Below the pieces are notes generated by a model. It did no database searches. It saw nothing but the letters and a program-made list of their open reading frames with translations, and was not told where the DNA came from. From Melioribacteraceae bacterium (lineage in GTDB: Bacteria; Bacteroidota; Ignavibacteria; Ignavibacteriales; Melioribacteraceae): a stretch of 64,000 nucleotides of DNA. Positions 38,714-48,343 of the stretch are shown here, piece after piece; the stretch's first letter is position 1, and each line of letters opens with the position of its first letter. The position numbers and the translations under genes are program-made. The stretch spans positions 108,512 through 172,511 of the forward strand of contig JAFGMI010000026.1 in the NCBI GenBank assembly GCA_016927595.1, given 5' to 3'.

Positions 38714-40344
38714 AAAGATTACTGTCAGGATTCAGGTTTTATGATAATCTCTTTGAAAGGAAAGAGAAACGCAGGCACATAGTTCCCGCTCTTGTAGGCG
38801 GTGTAGCTCTGGGTTTGGGATTTCCGCCGGTACCTATGCCTTTCCTGATGTTTATAGGATTAATTCCTTATCTGTATGTAATTGAACGAAGGCAAGGTCT
38901 GGCTGAAATCAACCGTATAACCTATTTTACTTTTTTTATTTTTAATCTGGTTACACTGTACTGGGTCGGGAGCTGGACTAGAGATGCCGATCCCTTTCTG
39001 CTTATAGCAGGAACAGTCCTTATGTTCTTTAATCCACTTCTATTTCTTATACCTTCGACATTATACTACCATGCAAAGAAGAGGTTGGGGAAAAATACTT
39101 CATTGCTGCTCCTTCCCGTGTTTTGGGCGTTTTATGAATATATGTATACCGTAACGGATTTTCGTTTCCCCTGGTTAACGCTCGGAAATGGTCTCGTAAA
39201 ATTTAATTTATTCATCCAGATTGCTGATGTTATTGGTGTTTACGGTTTAACTCTTCTGATAATTTTTATAAATATAGGTTTATACAAGGCATGGAATAAC
39301 CGGGCAACCGGCGAAGGCTCAGCTTATCTGCCTGCGGTTTTCAGTCTGGCACTTATTGCCGTACCTTTAATATACGGAATAGTTAAGCATAAGGAATCCG
39401 GCGGTGAGAGTGAAAAGATAAAAGTGGGTTTAATTCAGCCGAACCTGAATCCGTGGAAAAAATGGGAAGCGGGCAACCTTAATGAACAACTTGATCTCTA
39501 TCTGTCCTTGTCCCGGGAGGCTGTATTAAAAGGGGCTGAGTTAATTGTCTGGCCCGAGTCAGCGCTTCCTGTTTATTTAATGACGGGGGCATATAGTCTG
39601 CAGGTAAATCGAATTTATAAATTTCTTGATACAAATAATGTATTACTTCTTACCGGAATGCCTGATGCTACTTTTTATGGTGATTCACTTACGGCGCCGG
39701 AAGATGCAAAGAAAACCAGCTCAGGAAAATTCTACACCTCTTACAATTCAATACTGTTTTTTCAGCCTCATAACAGGAGTGTGAAAAAATATGGAAAAAT
39801 AATGCTTGTGCCTTTCGGCGAGAAGGTACCGCTTGTCGAGCAAATTCCGTTTCTGGGTGAGTTATTTAGATGGAACGTAGGAATTTCGAGTTGGAATACC
39901 GGGAAAGAAATAACAGTATTTCAAACAACTGATAAACGGAAAATTGCCGGTGTAATATGTATCGAATCTATTTACCCGGATTTCGTAGCGTCTTTTGTCA
40001 GTAAGGGTGCTGAATTGATAGCGGTTGTTACTAATGACAGCTGGTACGGTAATTCCAGCGGACCTTATCAGCATAGGGATTTTGCTATACTCCGTGCCGT
40101 CGAAAACCGGAGAAGCGTTGTGCGGGCGGCAAACGGCGGAGTAAGCTGTCTGATAGACCCTTTGGGAAAAATAGTTCAGCAGACATCGATGTTTACGGAA
40201 GATGTATTAGTGGCTGAAGCTGAACTTAACGGAGAAACAACATTTTATACACGATATCCGCGGTTAATCCCTTATATTTGTTTACTGATTACCAGCGTCT
40301 TTATCCTATATATATTATATGGCAAAATTATCAAACGGAAATAA
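38710..40344 (+). CDS. lnt: Apolipoprotein N-acyltransferase
   Basis: A 544-residue Lnt, which adds the third acyl chain to lipoproteins in the inner membrane. GTG start overlapping the DedA stop. About seven helices precede the nitrilase-like domain, where the catalytic glutamate (WPESALP), lysine (PFGEKVPL) and cysteine (GVICIESIYPD) are all present, as is NDSWYGNSSGPYQHRDFAILRAVENRRSVVRAANGG, split here to its key pieces NDSW and RAVEN. Several lipoproteins encoded in this window would be its substrates. Confidence 0.93.
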   Translation: MKRLLSGFRFYDNLFERKEKRRHIVPALVGGVALGLGFPPVPMPFLMFIGLIPYLYVIERRQGLAEINRITYFTFFIFNLVTLYWVGSWTRDADPFLLIAGTVLMFFNPLLFLIPSTLYYHAKKRLGKNTSLLLLPVFWAFYEYMYTVTDFRFPWLTLGNGLVKFNLFIQIADVIGVYGLTLLIIFINIGLYKAWNNRATGEGSAYLPAVFSLALIAVPLIYGIVKHKESGGESEKIKVGLIQPNLNPWKKWEAGNLNEQLDLYLSLSREAVLKGAELIVWPESALPVYLMTGAYSLQVNRIYKFLDTNNVLLLTGMPDATFYGDSLTAPEDAKKTSSGKFYTSYNSILFFQPHNRSVKKYGKIMLVPFGEKVPLVEQIPFLGELFRWNVGISSWNTGKEITVFQTTDKRKIAGVICIESIYPDFVASFVSKGAELIAVVTNDSWYGNSSGPYQHRDFAILRAVENRRSVVRAANGGVSCLIDPLGKIVQQTSMFTEDVLVAEAELNGETTFYTRYPRLIPYICLLITSVFILYILYGKIIKRK

Positions 40345-41379
40345 ATGAACAGAATAATCGATTTAAGAAGTGATACTGTCACTAAACCTAGTGCGGAAAT
40401 GCGCAAAGCCATGTTCGATGCCGATGTCGGTGATGATGTTTATCGTGAGGATCCCACTGTAAATAAGCTTCAGGACTACACTGCGGAACTGCTGGGGAAA
40501 GAAGCAGCATTGTTTGTGCCGACCGGTCTGATGGGCAATCAAATATGTTTGAATGTGCTGACGCAGCCGGGTGATGAAGTTATTTGCGAACGTACTGCTC
40601 ATATATTTCAATATGAATCGGGTACTCCGGCTAAACTGAGCGGAATTCAGTTAAACTTGATTAATGGGAATAAGGGTGTAATTATACCCGAGCAGATTGA
40701 ACCGCTTATAAGACCCGAGAGCGCTTACTACATGCCAAGAACAAAGGTGATCGAAATTGAAAATACTCATAACGTTGCCGGTGGTACGATTATACCACTG
40801 GAAGAAATCAAAAGGGTAAAAGCGCTCGCTGATAAATATAATCTTTATATGCATCTGGATGGAGCCCGCTTATGGAACGCTTCAGTGGCTTCAGGGATTA
40901 GTCCGTCTGAATACGCCGGTTTTTTTGACACGGTTTCGGTTTGTTTATCAAAGGGATTAGGTGCACCGGTTGGTTCTTTGATAGCAGGCGATAAAGGAGT
41001 TATAGAGGAGGCGTTCAGGGTCCGAAAAGCTATCGGCGGCGGAATGCGTCAGGTGGGTATTATTGCAGCAGCAGGTTTGTACGCGCTTCAAAATAACATT
41101 GATAGATTAAAAGAGGATCATGATAAAGCCAGGTTGCTGGCGGACCACCTCTCGGGGTTACCGGGTATTGAAATAGAAAAAGAGTATGTACATACCAATA
41201 TAGTTATGTTTAGAGTTACCGGTAAAAAAATCGATGTGGTATTGACAGAGCTGAAAGAAAACGGAATTCTTGCCGGACCGGGCGGATATGATGTTATCCG
41301 TTTTGTTACTCATCTGGACGTATCGTTTGAGGACATTGATGCTGCAAAAGAAATATTAACAAAAGTCTTTACGGATTAA
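40345..41379 (+). CDS. ltaE: Low-specificity L-threonine aldolase
   Basis: A 344-residue PLP enzyme that cleaves threonine/allo-threonine to glycine and acetaldehyde. DLRSDTVTKPSAEMRKAM opens the protein and ALFVPTGLMGNQI follows; the PLP lysine is in SVCLSKGLGAPVGS, and MHLDGARLWNAS carries the conserved aspartate. It begins right after the lnt stop. Confidence 0.93.
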   Translation: MNRIIDLRSDTVTKPSAEMRKAMFDADVGDDVYREDPTVNKLQDYTAELLGKEAALFVPTGLMGNQICLNVLTQPGDEVICERTAHIFQYESGTPAKLSGIQLNLINGNKGVIIPEQIEPLIRPESAYYMPRTKVIEIENTHNVAGGTIIPLEEIKRVKALADKYNLYMHLDGARLWNASVASGISPSEYAGFFDTVSVCLSKGLGAPVGSLIAGDKGVIEEAFRVRKAIGGGMRQVGIIAAAGLYALQNNIDRLKEDHDKARLLADHLSGLPGIEIEKEYVHTNIVMFRVTGKKIDVVLTELKENGILAGPGGYDVIRFVTHLDVSFEDIDAAKEILTKVFTD

Positions 41380-41380
41380 A

Positions 41381-41839
41381 TTGATTAGTGCCGAAGAAAT
41401 AAAAACATATAAGCATGTTACACGCGAGAAGGTAAAATTTCATGAAGTGGACATGATGCATGTCTGCAACAACGCTGTATATTTCAACTACTTTGAAGAT
41501 GCACGTGTAAAATATGTGCAGGATTTAAAAATACAATTCGGGCTGAAACAGATTCTCGAAAACGGATCGTTCTTCATAATGGTAAATAATAATTGCGATT
41601 ATTTTCAACCGGCACATTTTGATGACGAATTACTTATATTGACAAAAATTGATTTTATTAAAAATACAAGCTTCGGTTTTAAGCATATTGTTGTTAAAGA
41701 AAAGAGAAACGTTGTAATAGCAGCCGGCGGCGGCGTAGTAGTACATATCGATTTGAAAACCAAACAGAAAAAATCCTTACCTGCCGAATTTTATGATGCT
41801 GTAACTGAATACGAAGAGAGTATTTCAATCATAAAATAG
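41381..41839 (+). CDS. Hotdog-fold (4HBT) acyl-CoA thioesterase
   Basis: A 152-residue hotdog protein with a TTG start next to the threonine aldolase stop. VKFHEVDMMHVCNNAVYFNYFEDARVKY is the 4-hydroxybenzoyl-CoA thioesterase signature with the acid in the DMMHVxN motif. Substrate unknown, probably a short or aromatic acyl-CoA. Same operon as lnt. Confidence 0.87.
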   Translation: MISAEEIKTYKHVTREKVKFHEVDMMHVCNNAVYFNYFEDARVKYVQDLKIQFGLKQILENGSFFIMVNNNCDYFQPAHFDDELLILTKIDFIKNTSFGFKHIVVKEKRNVVIAAGGGVVVHIDLKTKQKKSLPAEFYDAVTEYEESISIIK

Positions 41840-41846
41840 AAGCGAA

Positions 41847-42533
41847 ATGAAACTCGTATTTGATATCGAAACTGTAGGTTTCGATTTTGAATCACTTTCC
41901 GAAAGTCAGCAGGAATTTTTACTCAGATATCCGGAGAAAGAAAAAGACCCTGATTTGCGTCAGGAGAAAATTCACGATACTATCAGATATTTAAGTCTTT
42001 ATCCGTTTACAGCAAGTGTGGTTTGTATCGGTCTTTATAACATCGATACCGGCAAGACACTGGTTATGTACGAGGGCGCTGAAACGGAGGAGAAGGAAGT
42101 TAGCAGGAAGAGAATCAAATACAAGTCCTCAAACGAGAGGGATATGATAGGCTCTTTCTGGGAATATGTCAAAAAAGCAACCCTGCTGATTTCGTTCAAC
42201 GGCAGGCAGTTCGATCTGCCTTTCCTGATGCTCCGTTCTGCTGTGCTTAAAATAAAACCATCGAGAAATTTTCTGAAGAATAAGTTCGGTACTAATGACC
42301 ATATAGACCTGCTGGATAAGTTTACGCTCATGGGTCTTATAAAGAAATTTAATCTCGATTTTTATTGCAGAACATTCGGGATCGAATCTCCCAAGTCCCA
42401 TGGACTAACAGGTTTGGATGTGAGAGAAATTTATAACTCCGGGAAAATTAAAGAGCTGGCTGTTTACTGTGCCGACGATGTAAGAGCGACTTATGAACTT
42501 TACAAAATCTGGAAATCTTATCTTGATCTTTAG
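41847..42533 (+). CDS. PolB-like 3'-5' exonuclease
   Basis: A 228-residue RNase H-fold (DEDDy) exonuclease. Acidic motifs are FDIET (Exo I), LISFNGRQFDLPFL (Exo II) and VYCADDVRATYELY (Exo III, with the tyrosine replaced by an alanine/aspartate layout). This corresponds to the predicted PolB-related 3'-5' exonuclease family; its end overlaps the convergent gene by four bases. Substrate is not known. Confidence 0.8.
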   Translation: MKLVFDIETVGFDFESLSESQQEFLLRYPEKEKDPDLRQEKIHDTIRYLSLYPFTASVVCIGLYNIDTGKTLVMYEGAETEEKEVSRKRIKYKSSNERDMIGSFWEYVKKATLLISFNGRQFDLPFLMLRSAVLKIKPSRNFLKNKFGTNDHIDLLDKFTLMGLIKKFNLDFYCRTFGIESPKSHGLTGLDVREIYNSGKIKELAVYCADDVRATYELYKIWKSYLDL

Positions 42534-42934
42534 TAAATATTAATTCCTCGACTTTCCAGACTTTCCCTGTGTTCAGTTTTCGCAAACTCGATTTCTATGT
42601 CGAGCATCTGGTCGAACCGCTCATACTTTTTTGCTTCATTCATCATCTCCCTTTTTAGCACTTCATCACCGGGGAACCTTTGATCGCGGGTATCGAAACT
42701 GTACCGCATAATCGCTCTTTTAAGAAAATGTTTTAACTCCGGACAGTTGTCTTCAAGAATAATATCGTCTCTCAGATAATGGCGGAGGGGAAGAAATTTA
42801 TTGGTTCCGAAGCAACTGATAACCTTGCGAATATCCCGTTTCATACCGTAAAGAAAATTTAACTTCTCCTCCTTTGTCTTACACATATCCAGATTAAGTT
42901 TAACTTTATATAAATTAAATGACCCTATTTCCAT
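42530..42934 (-). CDS. Conserved hypothetical protein
   Basis: A 134-residue charged, helical protein with no signal or membrane segment (MEIGSFNLYKVKLNLDMCKTKEEKL opens it; LPLRHYLRDDI and SFDTRDQRFPGDEVLK follow). I recognise no family. It is convergent with the exonuclease. About 40-60 bases upstream of its ATG is a TGTAAC-N17-AGGT sequence on its strand, a partial match to the ECF motif. Confidence 0.55.
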   Translation of the reverse strand: MEIGSFNLYKVKLNLDMCKTKEEKLNFLYGMKRDIRKVISCFGTNKFLPLRHYLRDDIILEDNCPELKHFLKRAIMRYSFDTRDQRFPGDEVLKREMMNEAKKYERFDQMLDIEIEFAKTEHRESLESRGINIY

Positions 42935-43356
42935 AACTCACCATGTTTATCCTCTACTCATCAACAATTATACCTGGTCATTTATAATAAAAGTTACACT
43001 TTTATTTAGTTTACCAGGTGCTGTGTAAAATAAGTTTTCAACTCAGGTAATTCTTACATTCTGCTGCAGATAATTTTACTTATCAGCTTAATCAGTTCGG
43101 CAAATCAAATAGTTTTTTGAAAAGCATTATATTTAACTCCGTTTTTTTAAAAGCTTATCCGTTTTATATCTTTGCAGTAAAAACAAAGATGATTTTATTG
43201 TTTAGTTAAATTTAGTTTGTTTTTTGTGTGCATATCAGGTGCTGGTTGAAGACATTTCGAATATAATGTTCTCCTTTTCAAAGGTAAAATCAGCTTTTGA
43301 ACTTAAAGGAATAATATTATGTAATTCACATTTTAATACCTTATTTTGCAGAGTAA
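42935..43356. other. Noncoding gap with inverted repeat and promoter-like elements
   Basis: A 422-base AT-rich divergent gap. ACCTGGT (42972-42978) and ACCAGGT (43013-43019) form an inverted repeat around AAAAGTTACACTTTT, itself nearly palindromic. A perfect TAnnTTTG lies at 43167. No open frame or recognisable RNA is seen. Confidence 0.4.
43167..43174 (+). promoter_or_regulatory. Candidate -7 element before BrkB-like gene
   Basis: TATCTTTG matches TAnnTTTG exactly and is followed by CAGTAAAAAC. A start near 43180 would leave a leader of about 175 bases before the ATG at 43357. No clear -33 TTG is present at the normal distance. Confidence 0.45.
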
Positions 43357-44289
43357 ATGTCAAGATTTAAAATTTTTAGAATTATTACCAGATTTATTTC
43401 ACCTGGTACTTTTCGTAAAATACTTTGCTTTTTCCGTCATTATGTCGGCGGTGTATTCAAGAGAATGGATAAGAACCATCTGTTTCTCTCAGGCGCCGGT
43501 ATAGCCTTTTCAATTTTATTAAGTCTCGTTCCGTTTATTCTTCTTTCACTATCAATACTCGGTAACATTATAGATCCGAACACAATTGAAGATCAGATCA
43601 AGAGAGTAATAGAAACAATAATTCCTTATCCGGAATATGCAGGCTACGTTCAGAAATCGATAATTAAAAGAATTCCCGACGTAATTGAATACAGCACTGT
43701 AACGGGTTACATAGGCGCATTCGGATTGCTCTTTACATCTACCTGGCTGTTCAGCAGTATGAGATCTGTCCTGAATAAAATTTACAAGTCTGAAGAAGAA
43801 CGCGGTGCATTCTGGGGTCTGATTCGTGATTTCGGGATGGTGCTTCTGGTTATAATATTTATTGCAATGTCAACATTCATCCTTCCGGTATTGAACATAC
43901 TTATAGATGCAGCGGAAAAGGTCGAGATACTGGGTGTTTTCAGGGTGTCTGAGTTTATGGATTCAATTTTTTCTCTCATTGGTATTTTGATAATATTTTT
44001 AATGTTCTTTACGTTTTACAAGTTGATTCCGTATGCGAAACTGGGAAAACGTATCCCGGTTGTCAGCGCATTCTGGGCAACAATATTCTGGGAACTGGCG
44101 AAGGAGTTATTCGGGTACTATGTGTACGACTTTCTCTCGGAGAACCGGGTTTACGGGGCTTTCATTATAATTGTTGTTGTATTGTTCTGGTTATTCTATT
44201 CATCCTGTTTATTCATACTAGGGGCTGAAATCGGTCAGTTATACAGAGAAAGACTGGAAGACAGGAAGCAGAAAATATTCAGCAGATGA
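43357..44289 (+). CDS. YihY/BrkB-family membrane protein
   Basis: A 310-residue, six-helix UPF0761 (YihY/BrkB) protein. LSGAGIAFSILLSLVPFILLSLSILG is the conserved first membrane segment with the A-F-x-x-L-x-x-x-P pattern; FTSTWLFSSMRSVLNKIYK and YAKLGKRIPVVSAFWATIFWELAKELFGYYV follow. Despite older names (RNase BN, virulence factor) the role is unsettled; transport or envelope functions are suggested in the literature. Confidence 0.88.
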   Translation: MSRFKIFRIITRFISPGTFRKILCFFRHYVGGVFKRMDKNHLFLSGAGIAFSILLSLVPFILLSLSILGNIIDPNTIEDQIKRVIETIIPYPEYAGYVQKSIIKRIPDVIEYSTVTGYIGAFGLLFTSTWLFSSMRSVLNKIYKSEEERGAFWGLIRDFGMVLLVIIFIAMSTFILPVLNILIDAAEKVEILGVFRVSEFMDSIFSLIGILIIFLMFFTFYKLIPYAKLGKRIPVVSAFWATIFWELAKELFGYYVYDFLSENRVYGAFIIIVVVLFWLFYSSCLFILGAEIGQLYRERLEDRKQKIFSR

Positions 44290-44389
44290 TCAAACGGATA
44301 TCGGTTTTCAAAACTCCAATGTTGCATCGGATTGGAAAATTTGATTTATTTCTTACCCTAGTTCTTAAACTATACCGGATTTTTATTAT

Positions 44390-45757
44390 TTGATTAAATT
44401 CATACCACTCGGCGGTGCTGAGGAGATTGGTGCAAGCTGCTTTTATCTTAACATTGACGGCACAGGCATTCTTCTGGATTGCGGTATACACCCCCAGAAA
44501 ACCGGGATAGAATCTCTGCCAGATTTTGATGTTCTCAAAGACTTGAATCTCGACTATGTTATTTTGTCGCATGCGCATCAGGACCATATAGGAGCCCTGC
44601 CTTTTCTTGTAAGCAGATTTCCACACGTAAGAATTATTGCAACACCTCAAACCATTGAAATTGCTGATTTAACCCTTCACAATGCGGTTAATATACTCAA
44701 CGATCAATTAAGCGAAACGGACAGTTATACTCATGAGGATGTAGATCTTCTTCTCAGGAGTGTTTATGAGCTTAAATACCTTGATACTATGTATATAAAA
44801 GGTATGCGTCATTACTCAGATCTGCCAATCAGACTAAATTTTTACGATGCAGGTCATATTATCGGATCGGCATCCGTTCTTCTCGAATACAAGCATGATA
44901 GGATTTTATACACTGGCGACATTAAGCTATCGAAACAGAAACTACTTGCCGGCGCAATACTCCCCGAACAAAGGGTAACAACTCTGATCACAGAGACTAC
45001 TTACGGATCAACCGATACGAAAAAAATGGGTAATCTCAAATCTGAAACACGCAGGTTTGTTAAAAGCGCCAATAAGATACTGGCAGAGGGCGGTTCGATT
45101 CTTATACCCGTTTTTGCACTCGGCAAAATGCAGGAAATATTTTCCATCATCAGCGGCGAGATTGAAAAAGGCAGGTTGACTGATGTACCCATTTACACAG
45201 GCGGTATAGGCGAAAAAATTTCCAAGGTTTACGACAATAACCGCTATAAGGTTAATTATGTGAATCCGGATTTCAGATTATCTGATATTAAAAAAGAGAG
45301 TTACTTTGGAATTAATGATCTGTCCGGATTTGGAAAAACCCCTTCAATAGTGATTGCTTCCAGCGGTATGATATTGCCCGGTACATTCTCTTACAAGTTT
45401 GCAAAATTCTGGCTTAAGCAAAAGTCATTCGGTATTTTTATTGTGGGTTATATGGACGAAGAAACACCTGGTTTTAGAATAGCACAATCCAGCAGGGGCG
45501 ATATAGTTATGCTGAATGACGGCGAGGAGATTAAGGTCGAATGCACTGTGGAAAAATTTTTCTTCCCGACCCACTCTAACAGGGAAGAGATAATCGAAAT
45601 ATTCATGCAGCTCAATCCTTCGAATGTGATTATGGTCCATGGTGAGGAAGAATCAAAGAACTGGATTGGTCACCGGATGCTTGAAATCAATCCGTCAATC
45701 AGACTTTATGCGTCCCGGAAACTAAATCCGATAGTACTGCGTTCCGATGCAGATTGA
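44390..45757 (+). CDS. Beta-CASP metallo-beta-lactamase RNase
   Basis: A 455-residue MBL/beta-CASP nuclease with a TTG start. SHAHQDHIGAL gives the H-x-H-x-D-H zinc motif, GDIKLS the next ligand, and VFALGKMQEIFSII, ASSGMILPGTFSYKF and FPTHSNREEI the beta-CASP motifs. It is of the eukaryotic CPSF73/Ysh1-like bacterial class rather than RNase J, as it lacks the long C-terminal domain. Substrates are probably RNA. Confidence 0.88.
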   Translation: MIKFIPLGGAEEIGASCFYLNIDGTGILLDCGIHPQKTGIESLPDFDVLKDLNLDYVILSHAHQDHIGALPFLVSRFPHVRIIATPQTIEIADLTLHNAVNILNDQLSETDSYTHEDVDLLLRSVYELKYLDTMYIKGMRHYSDLPIRLNFYDAGHIIGSASVLLEYKHDRILYTGDIKLSKQKLLAGAILPEQRVTTLITETTYGSTDTKKMGNLKSETRRFVKSANKILAEGGSILIPVFALGKMQEIFSIISGEIEKGRLTDVPIYTGGIGEKISKVYDNNRYKVNYVNPDFRLSDIKKESYFGINDLSGFGKTPSIVIASSGMILPGTFSYKFAKFWLKQKSFGIFIVGYMDEETPGFRIAQSSRGDIVMLNDGEEIKVECTVEKFFFPTHSNREEIIEIFMQLNPSNVIMVHGEEESKNWIGHRMLEINPSIRLYASRKLNPIVLRSDAD

Positions 45758-45794
45758 TGTTTTGTCCAAATAGTTTTATTTTATACTTCAACAT

Positions 45795-46355
45795 ATGGTT
45801 TATGGTAATATTATGAACTATTATGCCGGTTTTTGGAAAAGACTTCTGGCGTATATCATCGATCAGATTCTACTTGGTATTTTCAGTTTTATATTAATTG
45901 TTCCGCTGCTCTTTATTATCGGTTTCAGCGTAGCCGATATTTTTCACAACGACGATTTTAATTTCTCCTCAGCAGGCGGAATTATTGATTTTAGCCCGGA
46001 TGATGAAATAAAATTGTTTATAATGCTGTTGTCTGTTTTATTCATCGTTTTCATCTCTGTGATTGTAAAGTGGCTTTATTATGCCCTGTTTGAATCTTCG
46101 GGTAAACAGGCTACAGTAGGAAAAATGCTGCTAGGCTTGAAAGTAGCTGATTTAAATAATCACAGGATTGGATTCGGAAGGGCAAGCGGAAGGTTTTTCG
46201 GCAAGATTTTGTCATCAGTAATACTTAACTTCGGATATCTTATGATTGCGTTCACGGAAAAGAAACAGGGACTTCATGATATGCTTGCGGGTACTGTCGT
46301 TATTGATTCCAACAGGCTTTTTATGAACGAGATAATTACTAAAAGTGATATATGA
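45795..46355 (+). CDS. RDD-family membrane protein
   Basis: A 186-residue RDD protein. YAGFWKRLLAYIIDQILLGIFSFI carries the R and first D of the family, and GKMLLGLKVADLNNHRIGFGRASGRFFGKILS the typical G-x-x-x-L/V loop; QGLHDMLAGTVVI closes the domain. Transporter or ion-related functions have been proposed but are not proven. An ATG at 45813 (MNYYAGFW) is an alternative start. The stop overlaps the next ATG. Confidence 0.87.
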   Translation: MVYGNIMNYYAGFWKRLLAYIIDQILLGIFSFILIVPLLFIIGFSVADIFHNDDFNFSSAGGIIDFSPDDEIKLFIMLLSVLFIVFISVIVKWLYYALFESSGKQATVGKMLLGLKVADLNNHRIGFGRASGRFFGKILSSVILNFGYLMIAFTEKKQGLHDMLAGTVVIDSNRLFMNEIITKSDI

Positions 46356-46756
46356 GAATACTTATTAAATTCATATTGGTAATTGCTTTTTTAAGCGTGC
46401 TTACTTTGGGATGCCGGGATTCATTAACAGGTGAAACCGATCAGCTGGAATATTCGGAAAATGAAGCTTTTAACTGGATTGTTGTTGAATCTCCCCTTGC
46501 CGCTGAAATTTATCAGCCCGGTGATACTGTTGATATAAAGTGGAAGTCTAATGCAGAAATCAAAAACGTGAAACTGACACTGCTGAAAAAAAATTATTTT
46601 GAGCTGGTTCTTGTTGAACAAATGGAAAACACCGGACACTACAGCTGGATAATTCCGCCGAGTTTAACGGATTCGCATCACTACAAATTACGGATCCAAA
46701 GCACGATTCGTGAGGGCGCGGTAGGCTACAGCCGGGAGTTTTTCGTGCTTCGTTAG
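46352..46756 (+). CDS. Lipoprotein with Ser-Thr-rich GPI-anchored-type (Kre9/KNH-like) domain
   Basis: A 134-residue protein with a lipobox TLGC at about residue 21. The mature part, ESPLAAEIYQPGDTVDIKWKS ... VKLTLLKKNYFELVLVE ... GHYSWIIPPSL, has the rhythm of the KNH/Kre9 beta-sandwich domain seen in bacterial surface proteins. It is coupled to the RDD gene by ATGA. Function unknown. Confidence 0.72.
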   Translation: MRILIKFILVIAFLSVLTLGCRDSLTGETDQLEYSENEAFNWIVVESPLAAEIYQPGDTVDIKWKSNAEIKNVKLTLLKKNYFELVLVEQMENTGHYSWIIPPSLTDSHHYKLRIQSTIREGAVGYSREFFVLR

Positions 46757-47115
46757 TCGCAGTGCGTCAGAATCGCGAAGCTGTAAAAACTGGTAATTAA
46801 TAATTAACAACACGTATAATTTTGAACTCATTGTTATTTATTAAAACTCTCTTTTAAACCTTTCTACCGGTACATTACGCTTTAATTTGTTTAGCTTTAT
46901 ACGCCTTCTAAATATCAGAAATTGCATTATTAATATTTTACCGGTCATAGTAAATCAACGATCTTAATGCGAAGAATTTATTTTGAACTTCTAAAGTATT
47001 TCTTAAATTTCGCATCGTTACTGAATAAACTAGATTAAATATCCTTTTATTTTATTTTGATTCCGATCTACGATAATTTTTTAACCTGAACAGTATTACT
47101 TAAATAGTGAGAATT
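46757..47115. other. Noncoding gap before sorting-domain gene
   Basis: About 360 AT-rich bases without an open frame worth calling. TAATTTTG at 46817-46824 matches the -7 consensus, but it is some 290 bases from the next start. No repeat or RNA structure stands out. Confidence 0.35.
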
Positions 47116-48342
47116 ATGAAAAAATTATTTATCATTTTTTTATTATCGTCATTACAGATTCTTGCACAATGGGATGTGGTTACTGAAATACCCCGTTCAT
47201 CATTCATTACAAATATTTATTATGATGGTACGACAGGTATAGCCTGCTCAGACAGTGTAATTTATATAACTACCGATAATGGTGATAGCTGGATTCAATC
47301 TGGCAATATTGATTCTGATGTCGATTTTATCGGGGCTGCAGCAATTTATAAAAACAGAATTTTTGTCGGTGCGGATCAGTACGGTATATATGAAAGCAGC
47401 GATTTTGGCAAAACATGGTTTAACCGAAGCCAGGGTATTTCAGGGATGGGCTCGGAGATAATAGTACAGCTTGCAGTACGTGGCGACAGTTTATATGCAG
47501 GAACTTCGGGAGCCGGTGTGTTTGTCTTAAACCTTTCAGGGTCAGGTTCATGGAATCATTTCAGTACAGGTCTGTATTCAAATTATTCTTACTCGGTTTT
47601 CTCGTTAAAAAACATTAATGATATATTATATCTCGGAGCAGGTATTTCAGGGTACCTTTACGTGAACAAAAGAAATTCATCAGAATGGGAAGAATATAAA
47701 ATACTTGATTTCAATTCGGTTGCTGTTTATGATTTTGCAGGTTATGCCGGTTATATATTTATGACCGGTTCGCTCGGTTTGTTTACGAGTATTGATTCCG
47801 CTAAGTCATTTTCCTTTTTACACCATAATGTCGGAGCTGTAAACGGATCAATCATTTTGATGCACGGCGAGAGGATTTATGTGTCATACACTAAGGTTGC
47901 AAGAACATTCTGGTTTACTTCCGACGATTTCGGCGCAACCTTAAACTTGTTCGAAGACCAGTTGAATGTTGATGTATTCGGCGCAGCAGTAATTGGCAAC
48001 AGACTCTTCGCAGGCAGGCAGGACGGTTTATGGTTCCGTGATCTCGAACCGAATTCAATCCGCAAAAGTAATTTACCAGATGGTTTCAAACTGTATCAGA
48101 ACTACCCGAATCCGTTCAATCCGTCAACAACAATATTGTACGAAATTCCGGAACCGGGTAAGGTTGTAATAAGAATCATTGATGTACTCGGTAAAGAGGT
48201 TGAAACAATTCTGAATGAATACAAGTCGCCGGGATGTTATTCGGTTCTGTATAATGCAGGCAACCTTTCGAGCGGTGTTTATTATTACCAGCTCTTAACA
48301 GACAATAAAGTACTGACAGAAAAATTTGTACTGATAAAGTAA
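47116..48342 (+). CDS. Secreted BNR/Asp-box propeller protein with type IX sorting domain
   Basis: A 408-residue secreted protein. The ATG at 47116 (MKKLFIIFLLSSLQILAQ signal peptide) is preferred to a GTG three codons upstream. The middle has Asp-box repeats (TTDNGDSW, SSDFGKTW, TSIDSAKSF, TSDDFGATL), indicating a beta-propeller of the sialidase/VPS10/YCF48 kind. The C-terminal ~85 residues, GFKLYQNYPNPFNPSTTI through SSGVYYYQLL and KFVLIK, form the Ignavibacteria-type Por secretion tail. Export through the type IX system to the cell surface is inferred; the ligand is unknown. Confidence 0.88.
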   Translation: MKKLFIIFLLSSLQILAQWDVVTEIPRSSFITNIYYDGTTGIACSDSVIYITTDNGDSWIQSGNIDSDVDFIGAAAIYKNRIFVGADQYGIYESSDFGKTWFNRSQGISGMGSEIIVQLAVRGDSLYAGTSGAGVFVLNLSGSGSWNHFSTGLYSNYSYSVFSLKNINDILYLGAGISGYLYVNKRNSSEWEEYKILDFNSVAVYDFAGYAGYIFMTGSLGLFTSIDSAKSFSFLHHNVGAVNGSIILMHGERIYVSYTKVARTFWFTSDDFGATLNLFEDQLNVDVFGAAVIGNRLFAGRQDGLWFRDLEPNSIRKSNLPDGFKLYQNYPNPFNPSTTILYEIPEPGKVVIRIIDVLGKEVETILNEYKSPGCYSVLYNAGNLSSGVYYYQLLTDNKVLTEKFVLIK

Positions 48343-48343
48343 C

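Noticed and set aside
42972..42998. TGTAAC-N17-AGGT on the minus strand as a fifth ECF promoter
   Set aside because: Only two of the four -10 bases match; listed as a weak observation rather than a promoter.
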